Assembly (NCBI GenBank): GCA_013044085.1
Contig: JABEVI010000050.1
Location: 1 to 26,729, forward strand
DNA from: Steroidobacteraceae bacterium
GTDB taxonomy: Bacteria; Pseudomonadota; Gammaproteobacteria; Steroidobacterales; Steroidobacteraceae
Direction: 5' to 3'
DNA length: 26,729 bases
Shown here: positions 7,965 to 15,918 of the stretch, piece after piece
Layout of the letters: the number at the start of each line of letters is the position of its first letter
Position numbering within the stretch: position 1 is the first letter of the stretch
Position numbers and translations under genes: made by a program
Notes under the pieces: generated by a model
Seen by the model: only the letters and a program-made list of their open reading frames with translations
What the model was told of the DNA's origin: nothing
Database searches by the model: none

Positions 7965-9347
7965 CTACCGCTTGTTGCGCTGGATGAGGCGTTTGCGTTT
8001 GCGTACCTGTCGTGGCGTCAAGGGGTTGCGCTTGCCGGCAAACGGATTCTCCTCGCCGCGAAAGGCGACGCGGATCGGCGTCCCGGCCAGGTCGAAGGCC
8101 TTGCGATAGACGTTGACGAGGTAGCGCCGGTAGGCGTCCGGCACCTGCTCGGTCTGGTTGCCATGGATGACGATGATCGGCGGATTTCGCCCCCCCTGGT
8201 GGGCGTAGCGCAGCTTGATCCGGCGTCCGTGCACGATCGGCGGCTGGTGGCTCTGGATCGCGGACACCAGCACCCGGGTCAGCTCCGGCGTCGTCAAATC
8301 CCGCATCGCCGCGGCATACACCTGGCGCACCGATTCGAACAACTCGCCCACACCACTGCCATGGCGCGCCGAAATGAAATGCAGGGGCGCGAAGTCGGCG
8401 AAGCTCATCCGTTGCACGATCTGATCGCGAATCGCCTGCCGTTGCTCGGTCGGGATGTTGTCCCACTTGTTGACCGCGATGAGCAGGGCCCGGCCCTGCT
8501 CGACGACGGTGCCGAGCAGGCTCGCATCCTGCTCGGCGACATTGTCCTGCGCATCGACGACGACGATCACCACGTGTGCCGACTCGATCGCCTGCAACGT
8601 CTTGATGACACTGAATTTCTCGACCGCCTCCTCGACGCGCGCCCGGCGCCGGACGCCGGCGGTGTCGATCAAGGTGTAACGCTCGCCGTCGCGCACGAAC
8701 GGCACCAACACCGCGTCACGCGTGGTGCCGGGTCGATCGTAGGCGACCAACCGGTTCTCGCCGAGCAGCCGGTTGATCAAGGTGCTCTTGCCAACGTTCG
8801 GGCGGCCGATCACCGCCACCTTGATGCCCGTCGCGTCGGGAAAATCCAGCTCGTCGGGGACGATCCCGGCCAGCGCCGCCTCGAGCAGCGAAACCACCCC
8901 TTGGTCGTGCGCGGCCGCGATAGGCTGCGGCTCGCCGAGGGCGAGTTCGTGGAAATCGGCGACTGCCGCGGCCGGATCGTGCCCCTCGGTCTTGTTGACC
9001 GCGAGCACGGTCGGCTTGCCGCTGCGCCGGGCGAGTGTGGCGACGAAATGATCCTGTGGCGTCGGCCCTCCGCGGCCGTCGACCACCACGATCAATCGGT
9101 CCGCCTGCTCGATCGCGCGCGCGGTCTGCGCGAGCATCAGACTTTCGATCTCGTCGGCCTGCTCGACGATCCCGCCGGTGTCGATGACGATGCAAGGTGT
9201 GTCGGTGCGGCGCGCGTAACCGTACTGCCGGTCACGCGTCAGGCCGGGCAGATCCGCGACGAGCGCATCCCGGGTCCCGGTCATGGCATTGAACAAGGTC
9301 GACTTGCCGACATTCGGGCGACCGATCAAGGCGACCACCGGCAGCAA
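7965..9347 (-). CDS. der: Ribosome biogenesis GTPase Der (EngA)
   Basis: Essential double-GTPase needed for assembly of the 50S ribosomal subunit. Length is 460 residues. The first G domain has its P-loop GRPNVGKST at 9-17, LPGLTRD as switch region, DTGG at 56-59 and NKTE at 118-121. The second has GRPNVGKST at 181-189, PGTTRD, DTAG and NKWD. A KH-like C-terminal domain ends in the basic tail MRKRKRLIQRNKR (family: LTPRQxRKRKRL). The linker between G domains is short and lacks the long acidic stretch of E. coli Der, which accounts for the smaller size. The start is a TTG at 9347 (reading MLPVVALIGRP, exactly the family start), with no good Shine-Dalgarno. It sits nine bases after the bamB stop, so coupled translation is likely. 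Confidence 0.97.
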   Translation of the reverse strand: MLPVVALIGRPNVGKSTLFNAMTGTRDALVADLPGLTRDRQYGYARRTDTPCIVIDTGGIVEQADEIESLMLAQTARAIEQADRLIVVVDGRGGPTPQDHFVATLARRSGKPTVLAVNKTEGHDPAAAVADFHELALGEPQPIAAAHDQGVVSLLEAALAGIVPDELDFPDATGIKVAVIGRPNVGKSTLINRLLGENRLVAYDRPGTTRDAVLVPFVRDGERYTLIDTAGVRRRARVEEAVEKFSVIKTLQAIESAHVVIVVVDAQDNVAEQDASLLGTVVEQGRALLIAVNKWDNIPTEQRQAIRDQIVQRMSFADFAPLHFISARHGSGVGELFESVRQVYAAAMRDLTTPELTRVLVSAIQSHQPPIVHGRRIKLRYAHQGGRNPPIIVIHGNQTEQVPDAYRRYLVNVYRKAFDLAGTPIRVAFRGEENPFAGKRNPLTPRQVRKRKRLIQRNKR

Positions 9348-9356
9348 AGTGCGGTA

Positions 9357-10526
9357 CTACCCTGTCGGCCGAGGCGCGGCGCGAAAGGCCGCGACCTCGC
9401 CGCCATCGCTCATCACGATGACCGTGTTGCCGATCGCGATCGGCGGGCTCGAGACCCGGAATTTCGAGTCACGGGTTCGGGCGATGATGACACCCGTCTT
9501 CTTGTCCATCCAGTGCAGATAACCCTGGTAATCGCCGACGACGATCGCGGCGGAGGTGATGGCTGGGGCGCTCAGATCACGCCATTTCAGGACATCGTTG
9601 TGCCATATTTCCGCGCCGTCCTGCGCGCGCAGCGCGACCACCGAACCATCGGCCTCGGACACATAAACAGTCTTGGCATCGGCGGCGAGCCCATGATCGC
9701 TCGACATGTTATGCGCCCACCAGATCTGGCCTGAATCGATCGCGAGCTGCGCGGTGCGTCCGTGGTAGCCGGTCGCGTAGAGATTGTCGCCGACGACCGC
9801 GACCCCGCAGTCGACGTCGACCAGGCGGTCCAGAGCGGTGCGCCCGCGCGGCGCATCGAGCGTCGTGCTCCACAAGGTATTGCCGTTGTTGATGTTGACG
9901 GCGACGATCTTGCCGTTGTCGAAGCCGCTGACGACCTCGTGCTTCACGATCACCGGCGTCGCGATTCCGCGCAGGCTGAGTCGCGGCACCTGCTGCTCGA
10001 TCGACCAGATCGGCTTGCCGCTGTTCTCATCGAAGGCCTGCAGACGGCCGTCGACCGAGCGCAACACCACCACGCTATCGCCGATCGCGGGCGCCGACAG
10101 CAATTCGGCGTCGACGTGCGTGCGCCAGCGTACCTGGCCGCTGCCCGCATCCAGAGCGACGATCTCGCCCTGGGTCGAGCCGACGACGACGAGCCCGTCG
10201 CCGGTCCCTGGACCTGCCGAGATCGGCATCCGCAGGCGTGCACGCCAGACGCGACGGCCGTTCGTGACCCGCAGCGCCTCGACCAGACCCTTGTGCGAGG
10301 CCGCGTACACGAGGCCGCCCGCGACGGCCGGCCCGAGGCCAAGGTGCAAGAGCATCTGGTGCTTGCCACCGCCGAGGTCAGTGCTCCAGAGTTTCTTCAC
10401 CTGCAGCCGGGTCTTGATCATGACCAGCTTGGCGGGCTGATCGGCGCTCTTGTCCTTGCTGCAGCCGGACAACGCGAGCAGCGCAGCGAGCGCTGCGGCA
10501 AAAGGCAGGCGGATGTGGCGGCGCAT
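9357..10526 (-). CDS. bamB: Outer membrane assembly lipoprotein BamB
   Basis: Lipoprotein of the BAM complex that helps insert beta-barrel proteins into the outer membrane. Length is 389 residues (E. coli 392). A signal peptide ends in the lipobox LSGC, with the lipidated Cys at residue 22. The residue after it is Ser, compatible with outer-membrane sorting. The rest is an eight-bladed beta-propeller of PQQ/WD-type repeats, visible as recurring VxALDAxSGQVRWRT, LQAFDENSGKPIWS, IVAVNINNGNTLWS and VVALRAQDGAEIWH motifs. Its start overlaps the yfgM stop by one base (TGATG), and der follows after nine bases. The order yfgM-bamB-der is the same as in E. coli. Nothing odd seen. Confidence 0.96.
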   Translation of the reverse strand: MRRHIRLPFAAALAALLALSGCSKDKSADQPAKLVMIKTRLQVKKLWSTDLGGGKHQMLLHLGLGPAVAGGLVYAASHKGLVEALRVTNGRRVWRARLRMPISAGPGTGDGLVVVGSTQGEIVALDAGSGQVRWRTHVDAELLSAPAIGDSVVVLRSVDGRLQAFDENSGKPIWSIEQQVPRLSLRGIATPVIVKHEVVSGFDNGKIVAVNINNGNTLWSTTLDAPRGRTALDRLVDVDCGVAVVGDNLYATGYHGRTAQLAIDSGQIWWAHNMSSDHGLAADAKTVYVSEADGSVVALRAQDGAEIWHNDVLKWRDLSAPAITSAAIVVGDYQGYLHWMDKKTGVIIARTRDSKFRVSSPPIAIGNTVIVMSDGGEVAAFRAAPRPTG

Positions 10527-11206
10527 CAGCGTGCAGCCGCGCTGGCCGCCGGTGCCGCACCGGGTATCGCGGGTGCCGCGCCAAGGTCGGCAATCTTCAA
10601 CGACAGCAACGGCGCGCCGCCGTAGCGCGCATCGCTCGCCGCGAGCGCGAGCTGGTACTGCGCAATGGCACCAGCACGATCCTTCTTCGCATACAAGGCA
10701 TCACCGCGCGCCTCGTCGAAGAGCGCCGCGAACGGGCCGGAGGTGGCGGCACCAAGCGTCGCGAGCGCCTGGTCCGGCTTACCCTCGGCGATTTGCACGC
10801 GCGCGAGGCGCACGCGCGCGATCTTCCGGAGCTCACCATCGTCGGAGTTGGTCGCGACGTGCGACAGCTCCACCGCGGCGGCGGCGAGCCGCCCATCGTC
10901 AACCGCGAGTCTCGCCAGCGTGAGCTCGGCCTGATCGGCATACGGGCTGCCGGCGAAGTGACCGGTGATCTCGCCGGCGATACGCACGGCGTCGGCGCGA
11001 TTGTGCGTGTCGAGCGCCGTCGTCATCCGATCGAAGAGCGCGGCCGCCTGCAGCGCCCGGCTGTTGCGGTGAGTCTCGTAATACCGGTAGCCGAACAGCA
11101 ACACCGCGCCGAGCAACGCGCCGCCGAGGAGCCAAGGGCCGTTTTCCGTCAACCAGTTCTTGACGACTTCGAGTTGCTCATCGTCGGTCAGATACTCTTC
11201 TGTCAT
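10526..11206 (-). CDS. yfgM: YfgM-family tetratricopeptide membrane protein
   Basis: A 226-residue inner-membrane protein with one transmembrane segment (about 24-41, PWLLGGALLGAVLLFGY) preceded by a short acidic cytoplasmic tail containing EQLEVVKNWLTENG, the conserved YfgM start. The periplasmic part is made of tetratricopeptide-like helical repeats (AELTLARLAVDDGRLAAA, ARVRLARVQIAEGKPDQAL, EARGDALYAKKDRAGAI). In E. coli YfgM associates with the SecYEG translocon and the periplasmic chaperone PpiD. The C-terminus is an alanine/proline-rich tail of low complexity. It overlaps hisS by four bases (ATGA) and bamB by one base. The name is assigned from motif and position. Confidence 0.92.
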   Translation of the reverse strand: MTEEYLTDDEQLEVVKNWLTENGPWLLGGALLGAVLLFGYRYYETHRNSRALQAAALFDRMTTALDTHNRADAVRIAGEITGHFAGSPYADQAELTLARLAVDDGRLAAAAVELSHVATNSDDGELRKIARVRLARVQIAEGKPDQALATLGAATSGPFAALFDEARGDALYAKKDRAGAIAQYQLALAASDARYGGAPLLSLKIADLGAAPAIPGAAPAASAAAR

Positions 11207-12501
11207 GACTTCCCCGTATTCGCCGCGTCCAATCCCAGCAGGACGCCCAGCCGCTCGCCGAGTCGTTCGAACGGACAGTCTTCCTGGGTCCGCCCGTCCC
11301 GCAAATCCTTCAGCCCCGCCGCACCGCGGCCGAGCTCGTCGTCGCCCAGCACGAGGGCGTATTTTGCACCGCTCTTGTCGGCGCGCTTGAACTGCGCCTT
11401 GAAGTTGCCGCCACCCATGTTGCAGAGCAACTTCAACGCCGGCCGCTCATCGCGCAGCCTTTCAGCCAGTTCGAACCCCATTTTCTCGGCGCGTTCCCCG
11501 CTCATGATCAAATAGACGTGCGGCGAATCGGCATCGGCGGGCCGGCCGAGCTTCTCGAGCAGCATGACGATGCGTTCCTGGCCCATCGCCCAGCCGATGC
11601 CCGGCGTCGCCGCTCCGCCGAGCTGCGCGACCAAGCCGTCGTAGCGGCCGCCGGCGCATACGGTACTCTGCGCCCCGAGAGAATCGGTGATCCACTCGAA
11701 CACGGTCCGAGTGTAGTAATCCAGGCCGCGGACCAGTCGGTGGTCGACATGATACTCGATACCGGCGGCGCGCAGGTGTCCGCATAATGCCTCGAAGTGG
11801 TCCCGGGACTGCGGATCGAGCGACTCGCCGAGATGCGGAGCGCCGGCGACGATGTGCTGCGTCTCCGGGTGCTTCGAGTCGAGGATGCGCAACGGGTTGC
11901 CGTGCAGGCGGCGCCGGCTGTCCTCATCGAGGCGCGACTCGTGGGCCGTGAAATACTCGAGAAGGCGCTCGCGATAAACGGCCCGCGATTCCGGCGTGCC
12001 GAGCGAGTTCAGGTGCAGTTTGGTTCCGGAAAGCCCGAGGCGTTTGAGCAGCCGCGCCGACAGCAGAATCATCTCCGCGTCGATGTCCGGCCCCGCGAAG
12101 CCGAACGCCTCGGCATCGATCTGGTGGAATTGCCGGTAGCGCCCCGCCTGCGGCCGCTCGCGGCGGAACATCGCGCCCATGCACCACAGCTTCAGCCGGC
12201 CCGCGCGCAGCAGACCGTTGGAGATCACCGCGCGCGCGATGCCGGCGGTCGCCTCCGGGCGCAGCGTGATGTGATCCTCGCCCTGGTCGACGAAGCTGAA
12301 CATCTCCTTTTCGACGATGTCGGTAAAATCGCCGATCGACCGCTTGAACAACGAGGTCTGCTCGATGATCGGCACGCGCATTTCCTCGTAGCCGTAGGCT
12401 GCGAAAACCTCCCGCGTCGTACTCTCGAGAAGCTGCCATGTCGCGATCTGCGAGGGCAGAATGTCGTGGACGCCGCGCAGCGGCTCGATGCTCGTGCTCA
12501 C
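11203..12501 (-). CDS. hisS: Histidine-tRNA ligase, HisS
   Basis: Class II aminoacyl-tRNA synthetase charging tRNA-His. About 432 residues (E. coli 424). The N-terminus IEPLRGVHDILP is typical. Motif 2 is visible in RYRQFHQIDAEAFG. Histidine-specific signatures include LVRGLDYYTRTVFEW and GGRYDGLVAQLGG, and motif 3 is PGIGWAMGQERIVML. A C-terminal anticodon-binding domain starts around HVYLIMSGE. The start is ambiguous between TTG at 12504 and the next codon, GTG at 12501. I prefer GTG because a GGAG motif lies about eight bases upstream of it. It lies ten bases downstream of rodZ. In E. coli ispG sits between these two genes; here it does not. Confidence 0.97.
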   Translation of the reverse strand: MSTSIEPLRGVHDILPSQIATWQLLESTTREVFAAYGYEEMRVPIIEQTSLFKRSIGDFTDIVEKEMFSFVDQGEDHITLRPEATAGIARAVISNGLLRAGRLKLWCMGAMFRRERPQAGRYRQFHQIDAEAFGFAGPDIDAEMILLSARLLKRLGLSGTKLHLNSLGTPESRAVYRERLLEYFTAHESRLDEDSRRRLHGNPLRILDSKHPETQHIVAGAPHLGESLDPQSRDHFEALCGHLRAAGIEYHVDHRLVRGLDYYTRTVFEWITDSLGAQSTVCAGGRYDGLVAQLGGAATPGIGWAMGQERIVMLLEKLGRPADADSPHVYLIMSGERAEKMGFELAERLRDERPALKLLCNMGGGNFKAQFKRADKSGAKYALVLGDDELGRGAAGLKDLRDGRTQEDCPFERLGERLGVLLGLDAANTGKS

Positions 12502-12514
12502 CAAGATATCTCCG

Positions 12515-13387
12515 TCAAGGAAGCGGCCGCGCGTACGGCCGCAAGCCGCCGTCCGCGTCGACGTCGAAGCGGCCGACGTTGCCGTTCACGTAGGCGGCTG
12601 ACAGTACGAGCAGGTGTCCGCCGATGCTGACCGCGACGCCCGTGGCATCACCGAGAATCACTGCGAACGGCGCCTGCCCGGTGATCGTGCGCGTCGTCGC
12701 CGGTCGGTCGATCCCGTCGTAGAGCAATTTGCCCGCCGCATCGCGCACGTCGACCCAGGACTTCTTCGAGAATCTGAGCTGCAATGACGCCGGCGCCGCG
12801 GCGGCGGCGGTGGCCGGTGGGGGCGCGGCGGGCGGCGCGGCCTGCAAGACCGGTGCCGGCTGGTCGATGACGGCCGTGCTCGCTCCGCGCATGGGCACGC
12901 CGAGCCCGCCGCTCTGCGGCGGCGGCGATGCCGGCGAAGGAGCGTGCGGTCGCGCAACCGCGGCAGGCAGGCTCGGCGCGCCGTGGCCGATTCGCAGACG
13001 CCACGGCTTCCACCACAGCACACCGACGATCACAGCGCCGAGCACGGCCAGCGTCGCAATCGGTCGCCACGCGAAACGCCGGCCGCCGAATCGGGACCGC
13101 GCCGCGATCCGCGTGCCGGATTCCGGCAACATCGGCTCCGGTCCCGATACGTTCAGGGACTCGAGGGCCGCGGCGATCGGTTCGCCACCCATGCCGAGAA
13201 GCGAGGCATATTTCTTCAGGTGTCCTTTGGCATAGACCGGCGGGCCGGCACGCGTGAAATCGCCGCTCTCGAACGCATCGATCACCCAGACGTCGAGCCG
13301 AAGTTCATCGGCGGCCTTCTGGACGCTCATTCCCTGGCGCTCACGCTCGACGCGCAGGCGCGAGCCGAGTTCCTCCGCCACGCTCAT
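12515..13387 (-). CDS. rodZ: RodZ-like cytoskeletal membrane protein (HTH_25 and DUF4115)
   Basis: A 290-residue bitopic membrane protein. Residues about 5-75 form a Xre-like helix-turn-helix (LGSRLRVERERQGMSVQKAADEL... YAKGHLKKYASLLG), the MreB-binding domain in RodZ. A transmembrane helix lies at about 108-126. A proline/alanine-rich periplasmic linker runs from about 135 to 200. A C-terminal DUF4115 beta domain runs from about 203, with LQLRFSKKSWVDVRDAAGKLLYDG. In E. coli RodZ links MreB to the cell-wall elongation machinery. The start ATG overlaps the pilF stop by four bases. The domain order is diagnostic; how closely its role matches E. coli RodZ is inferred. Confidence 0.9.
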   Translation of the reverse strand: MSVAEELGSRLRVERERQGMSVQKAADELRLDVWVIDAFESGDFTRAGPPVYAKGHLKKYASLLGMGGEPIAAALESLNVSGPEPMLPESGTRIAARSRFGGRRFAWRPIATLAVLGAVIVGVLWWKPWRLRIGHGAPSLPAAVARPHAPSPASPPPQSGGLGVPMRGASTAVIDQPAPVLQAAPPAAPPPATAAAAAPASLQLRFSKKSWVDVRDAAGKLLYDGIDRPATTRTITGQAPFAVILGDATGVAVSIGGHLLVLSAAYVNGNVGRFDVDADGGLRPYARPLP

Positions 13388-14157
13388 TGGGTGATGCCGG
13401 CTTGCAGCATGCGCGCCTCGGTCGAGGACGGGAAGTCCTTCTCGAGGCGCTGCGCGTAACCCGCCGCGGCGTTTTCATGCCCGAGCGCACGCTCGGCGCG
13501 CAATCCCAGCCAGAGAATCTGCGCACTCGGCGGATCGACCGCGAGATAACGCGTAACGATGGCTGCGGCCTTGGCCGGCTCCTTGTGCCGCAGCGCCATG
13601 GCGCCCAACTCGAGCAGCGCCATGGGCATGTTCGGATGCACGACCAATGCGCGCTTAAAGTAGCGTTTGGCGGCGGCTTCCTTGCCGGCGCCCTCGAGAC
13701 AGACACCCGCATTGACCATCGCCACTTCCGGCGTCTGGTAGAGCGGATTGGCGATGGCGGCCCGGAACACCTTCACTCCTTCGTCGTAGTGGTGGTTGCG
13801 GCACAAATAGCCGCCGTAGGTGTTCATGACATCCGGATCGGCTTTGCCGAGCCGCGCGGCCTCGGTGTAGGCACGCCTCGCCTTGGACGTCTCGCCGAGC
13901 CGCTCGTAGATCAGGCCCGCCGTCGCCTGCACGGTCGCATTGTGCGAGTCCTCACGAAGGGCACGATCGATGAAATGGCGCGCCACCGCCAGCTTGTCGC
14001 GCTGCATGTAGGCGATCGCGAGTTGCACATTCACGATCGCCGCCCGGGCCGGATTCTGCCCCGGTGCAAGTCCGTTGTTCGATGCACAGCCGCCGAGCGC
14101 GAGCGCAACCGTTAGCACGAACGTCATGGCCGCGGCCCCGGACATGCCCGTCCTCAT
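13384..14157 (-). CDS. pilF: Type IV pilus biogenesis/stability lipoprotein PilF (PilW)
   Basis: A 257-residue outer-membrane lipoprotein carrying tetratricopeptide repeats. The signal peptide ends in LGGC, with the lipidated Cys at residue 24. TPR units are visible as NVQLAIAYMQRDKLAVARHFIDRAL, VQATAGLIYERLGETSKARRAYTEAARLG and VMNTYGGYLCRNHHYDEGVKVFRAAI. In Pseudomonas and Neisseria, PilF/PilW is the pilotin for secretin PilQ multimerisation, so the organism probably makes type IV pili, although no other pilus gene is in view. It overlaps rlmN and rodZ by four bases each (ATGA), so it is co-translated with both. The rlmN-pilF-rodZ order is common in pilus-bearing gammaproteobacteria. Confidence 0.93.
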   Translation of the reverse strand: MRTGMSGAAAMTFVLTVALALGGCASNNGLAPGQNPARAAIVNVQLAIAYMQRDKLAVARHFIDRALREDSHNATVQATAGLIYERLGETSKARRAYTEAARLGKADPDVMNTYGGYLCRNHHYDEGVKVFRAAIANPLYQTPEVAMVNAGVCLEGAGKEAAAKRYFKRALVVHPNMPMALLELGAMALRHKEPAKAAAIVTRYLAVDPPSAQILWLGLRAERALGHENAAAGYAQRLEKDFPSSTEARMLQAGITQ

Positions 14158-15293
14158 CGCAGCGCTGCCGCGGTACGCGGTCCGTGATTCGGCAGCTTCA
14201 GGCCGAGACGAGTCAACAAGCGATCGTCCACCCGGCCGGCGAGCTGACCGCAGGCCGCATCGATGTCCCCGCCACGCGTTCGCCGGATGGTCGCGATGAC
14301 CCCCATATCATTCAAGACATCCCGAAAACGCACGATCGTGGCATCCGGCGACCGTCGATAGCGTGTGCCGCCGAAGGGGTTGAAGGGAATCAGGTTCAGT
14401 TTCGCGGGCCGGTCGCGCAACAAGCGCGCCAGTTCGCGCGCCTGATCGGGCCGGTCGTTGATGCCATCCAACATCACATACTCGAAGGTCACACTGCGCC
14501 CATTCTGCCGCTCGATGTAGTGCCAGCATGCACTCAGCAGTTCCGCGATCGGATGCTTGCGGTTGATCGGCACGAGTTCATTGCGCAACTCATCGCTCGG
14601 CGCGTGCAGACTCACGGCGAGAGCGACGTTGCACTCCTCGGCAAGCTTGTAGATCTGTGGCACGAGACCGGACGTGCTGAGCGTGACGCGGCGGCGGGAC
14701 AGGTCATAGCCCATGTCGTCGAGCAGAATGCTCACCGCCTGCACGACATTGCGGTAGTTCGCGAGCGGCTCGCCCATGCCCATGAAAACCACGTTCGTGA
14801 TGCCGTGCGCCGCGCCACCGGCCGCGGCCTCGAGCCCGAGTTCGCGCCGCGCGAGCCACACCTGGCCGACGATTTCCGCAACGCTCAAGTTGCGGTTGAA
14901 ACCCTGCTGTGCGGTCGCGCAAAAGCTGCAATCCATCGCGCAACCCACCTGGCTCGAAATGCACAGCGTGCCCCGATCCGGCTCGGGGATGAAGACCGTC
15001 TCGATTCCCTGCGCCGCATCCATGCGCAGCATCCACTTGCGCGTGCCATCGCTCGAGTCCTGCCTGGCGAGGATTTGCGGCGTCGTCACGCTGGCAACCT
15101 CTTCGAGCGCGGCGCGCAAGTCCTTGCCAAGATCGGTCATCTCGGAAAAGTGCGCCGCTCCGCGCCGATAGATCCATTTCATCAGCTGCCGGGCGCGAAA
15201 CGGCTTCGCTCCGAGTCGCGCCGCGACGAACGCCTCCAGCTCGGCCCTCGGCAGGCCCAGCAGGTTCACCCGATCGCCGGCGGCCTGTTGCAT
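14154..15293 (-). CDS. rlmN: Dual-specificity RNA methyltransferase RlmN
   Basis: Radical SAM enzyme that adds a C2 methyl to adenosine 2503 of 23S rRNA and adenosine 37 of some tRNAs. Length is 379 residues (E. coli 384). The [4Fe-4S] motif CxxxCxxC is Cys118, Cys122 and Cys125 (VGCAMDCSFC). The two extra catalytic cysteines of the family are present, Cys111 (TLCISS) and the methyl-carrying Cys348 in the C-terminal DIDAACGQLAG. GMGEPLANY and the SAM-binding strands follow the usual pattern. It lies 30 bases downstream of ndk, and its stop overlaps the pilF start by four bases. Confidence 0.97.
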   Translation of the reverse strand: MQQAAGDRVNLLGLPRAELEAFVAARLGAKPFRARQLMKWIYRRGAAHFSEMTDLGKDLRAALEEVASVTTPQILARQDSSDGTRKWMLRMDAAQGIETVFIPEPDRGTLCISSQVGCAMDCSFCATAQQGFNRNLSVAEIVGQVWLARRELGLEAAAGGAAHGITNVVFMGMGEPLANYRNVVQAVSILLDDMGYDLSRRRVTLSTSGLVPQIYKLAEECNVALAVSLHAPSDELRNELVPINRKHPIAELLSACWHYIERQNGRSVTFEYVMLDGINDRPDQARELARLLRDRPAKLNLIPFNPFGGTRYRRSPDATIVRFRDVLNDMGVIATIRRTRGGDIDAACGQLAGRVDDRLLTRLGLKLPNHGPRTAAALR

Positions 15294-15323
15294 ATGCTGA
15301 TCGTCCTCAAGGCATCGGTGACG

Positions 15324-15755
15324 CTAACGCGTCCGCGGGCAGATCTCGGTTTCACGGAAGAAAAAGGCGATTTCCCGCACCGCCGTGTCGGCGGCATCCG
15401 AGCCGTGTACGACATTCTCGTCGATGGAACTGGCCAAATCCGCCCGGATGGTGCCGGGTGCCGCCTTCTTCGGATCGGTCGCCCCCATCACCTCGCGGTG
15501 CTTGGCGATCGCATTCTCCCCCTCGAGCACCTGGACGATGACCGGCCCGGAGGTCATGAAACGCACCAGATCCTTGAAAAACGGGCGCTCGCGGTGCACT
15601 CCGTAGAAACCCTCGGCCTCGGCCTGCGAAAGCCGCAACATACGGGCGGCGACGATACTGAGCCCCGCGCTCTCGAAGCGGCGATAGACCTCGCCAATCA
15701 AATTTCGGCCGACACCGTCAGGTTTGACGATGGAAAGAGTACGCTCGATGGGCAT
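15324..15755 (-). CDS. ndk: Nucleoside diphosphate kinase, Ndk
   Basis: Transfers the terminal phosphate of ATP to other nucleoside diphosphates through a phosphohistidine. It is 143 residues long, as in E. coli. The active-site His117 sits in NVVHGSD, and the KPDGVGRN nucleotide-binding segment is at 11-18. A Shine-Dalgarno GAGGT lies six to seven bases before the ATG. It is followed by rlmN after 30 bases and may lead the long rlmN-pilF-rodZ-hisS-yfgM-bamB-der run. It is preceded by its own promoter (15819-15847) and a leader hairpin (15789-15805), and it is insulated from the isc genes by a terminator. Confidence 0.98.
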   Translation of the reverse strand: MPIERTLSIVKPDGVGRNLIGEVYRRFESAGLSIVAARMLRLSQAEAEGFYGVHRERPFFKDLVRFMTSGPVIVQVLEGENAIAKHREVMGATDPKKAAPGTIRADLASSIDENVVHGSDAADTAVREIAFFFRETEICPRTR

Positions 15756-15788
15756 GAATGACCTCGGTGAAGGAACTGGCGGAACTCA

Positions 15789-15805
15789 CGGCCCCGCGGG
15801 GGCCG
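15789..15805 (-). promoter_or_regulatory. Stem-loop in the ndk leader
   Basis: A perfect 7-bp inverted repeat (CGGCCCC / GGGGCCG, loop of three) lies in the predicted ndk 5' untranslated region, starting about seven bases after the predicted transcription start and ending about 33 bases before the ATG. No run of T follows it, so it is not an obvious terminator. A 5'-end hairpin of this sort commonly protects messages from RNase E, but that role here is inference. Confidence 0.45.
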
Positions 15806-15818
15806 ACGAAGATTGCGC

Positions 15819-15847
15819 AGTCTAGCCGAGACGGCTCCGCCAAGCAA
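15819..15847 (-). promoter_or_regulatory. Candidate promoter of ndk
   Basis: On the minus strand TTGCTT (15847-15842) and TAGACT (15824-15819) are separated by exactly 17 bases. The predicted start is near 15812, giving a leader of about 57 bases. It lies just downstream of the iscA terminator, as expected for an independent transcription unit. Confidence 0.55.
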
Positions 15848-15879
15848 TCGGCGGCGGCGGCGAAGTGCCTGTATTGATT

Positions 15880-15901
15880 AGAAAATCCGGCGGCCGCCGG
15901 A
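15880..15901 (-). terminator. Intrinsic terminator after iscA
   Basis: Eighteen bases after the iscA stop codon the minus strand carries TCCGGC-GGCC-GCCGGA (15901-15886), a perfect 6-bp GC stem with a four-base loop, followed at once by TTTTCT. This is a standard rho-independent terminator shape and would close the trmJ-iscS-iscU-like-iscA unit before the ndk promoter. Confidence 0.65.
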
Positions 15902-15918
15902 CCGGCCGCGGCGGCGGC

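Noticed and set aside
7590..9734. A 714-codon open frame on the plus strand opposite der and bamB
   Set aside because: It is antisense to clearly conserved genes, is rich in Arg, His, Asp and Gly with no recognisable domain, and crosses several real gene boundaries. Long antisense frames are expected in GC-rich coding DNA.
14064..15761. A 565-codon plus-strand frame opposite pilF, rlmN and ndk
   Set aside because: It covers three verified genes on the other strand, has shadow-like composition, and lacks a ribosome binding site or motif.
15849..15862. GCG trinucleotide run as a meaningful repeat
   Set aside because: Only about four units in a very GC-rich background, and it lies between the iscA terminator and the ndk -35 box with no sign of function.
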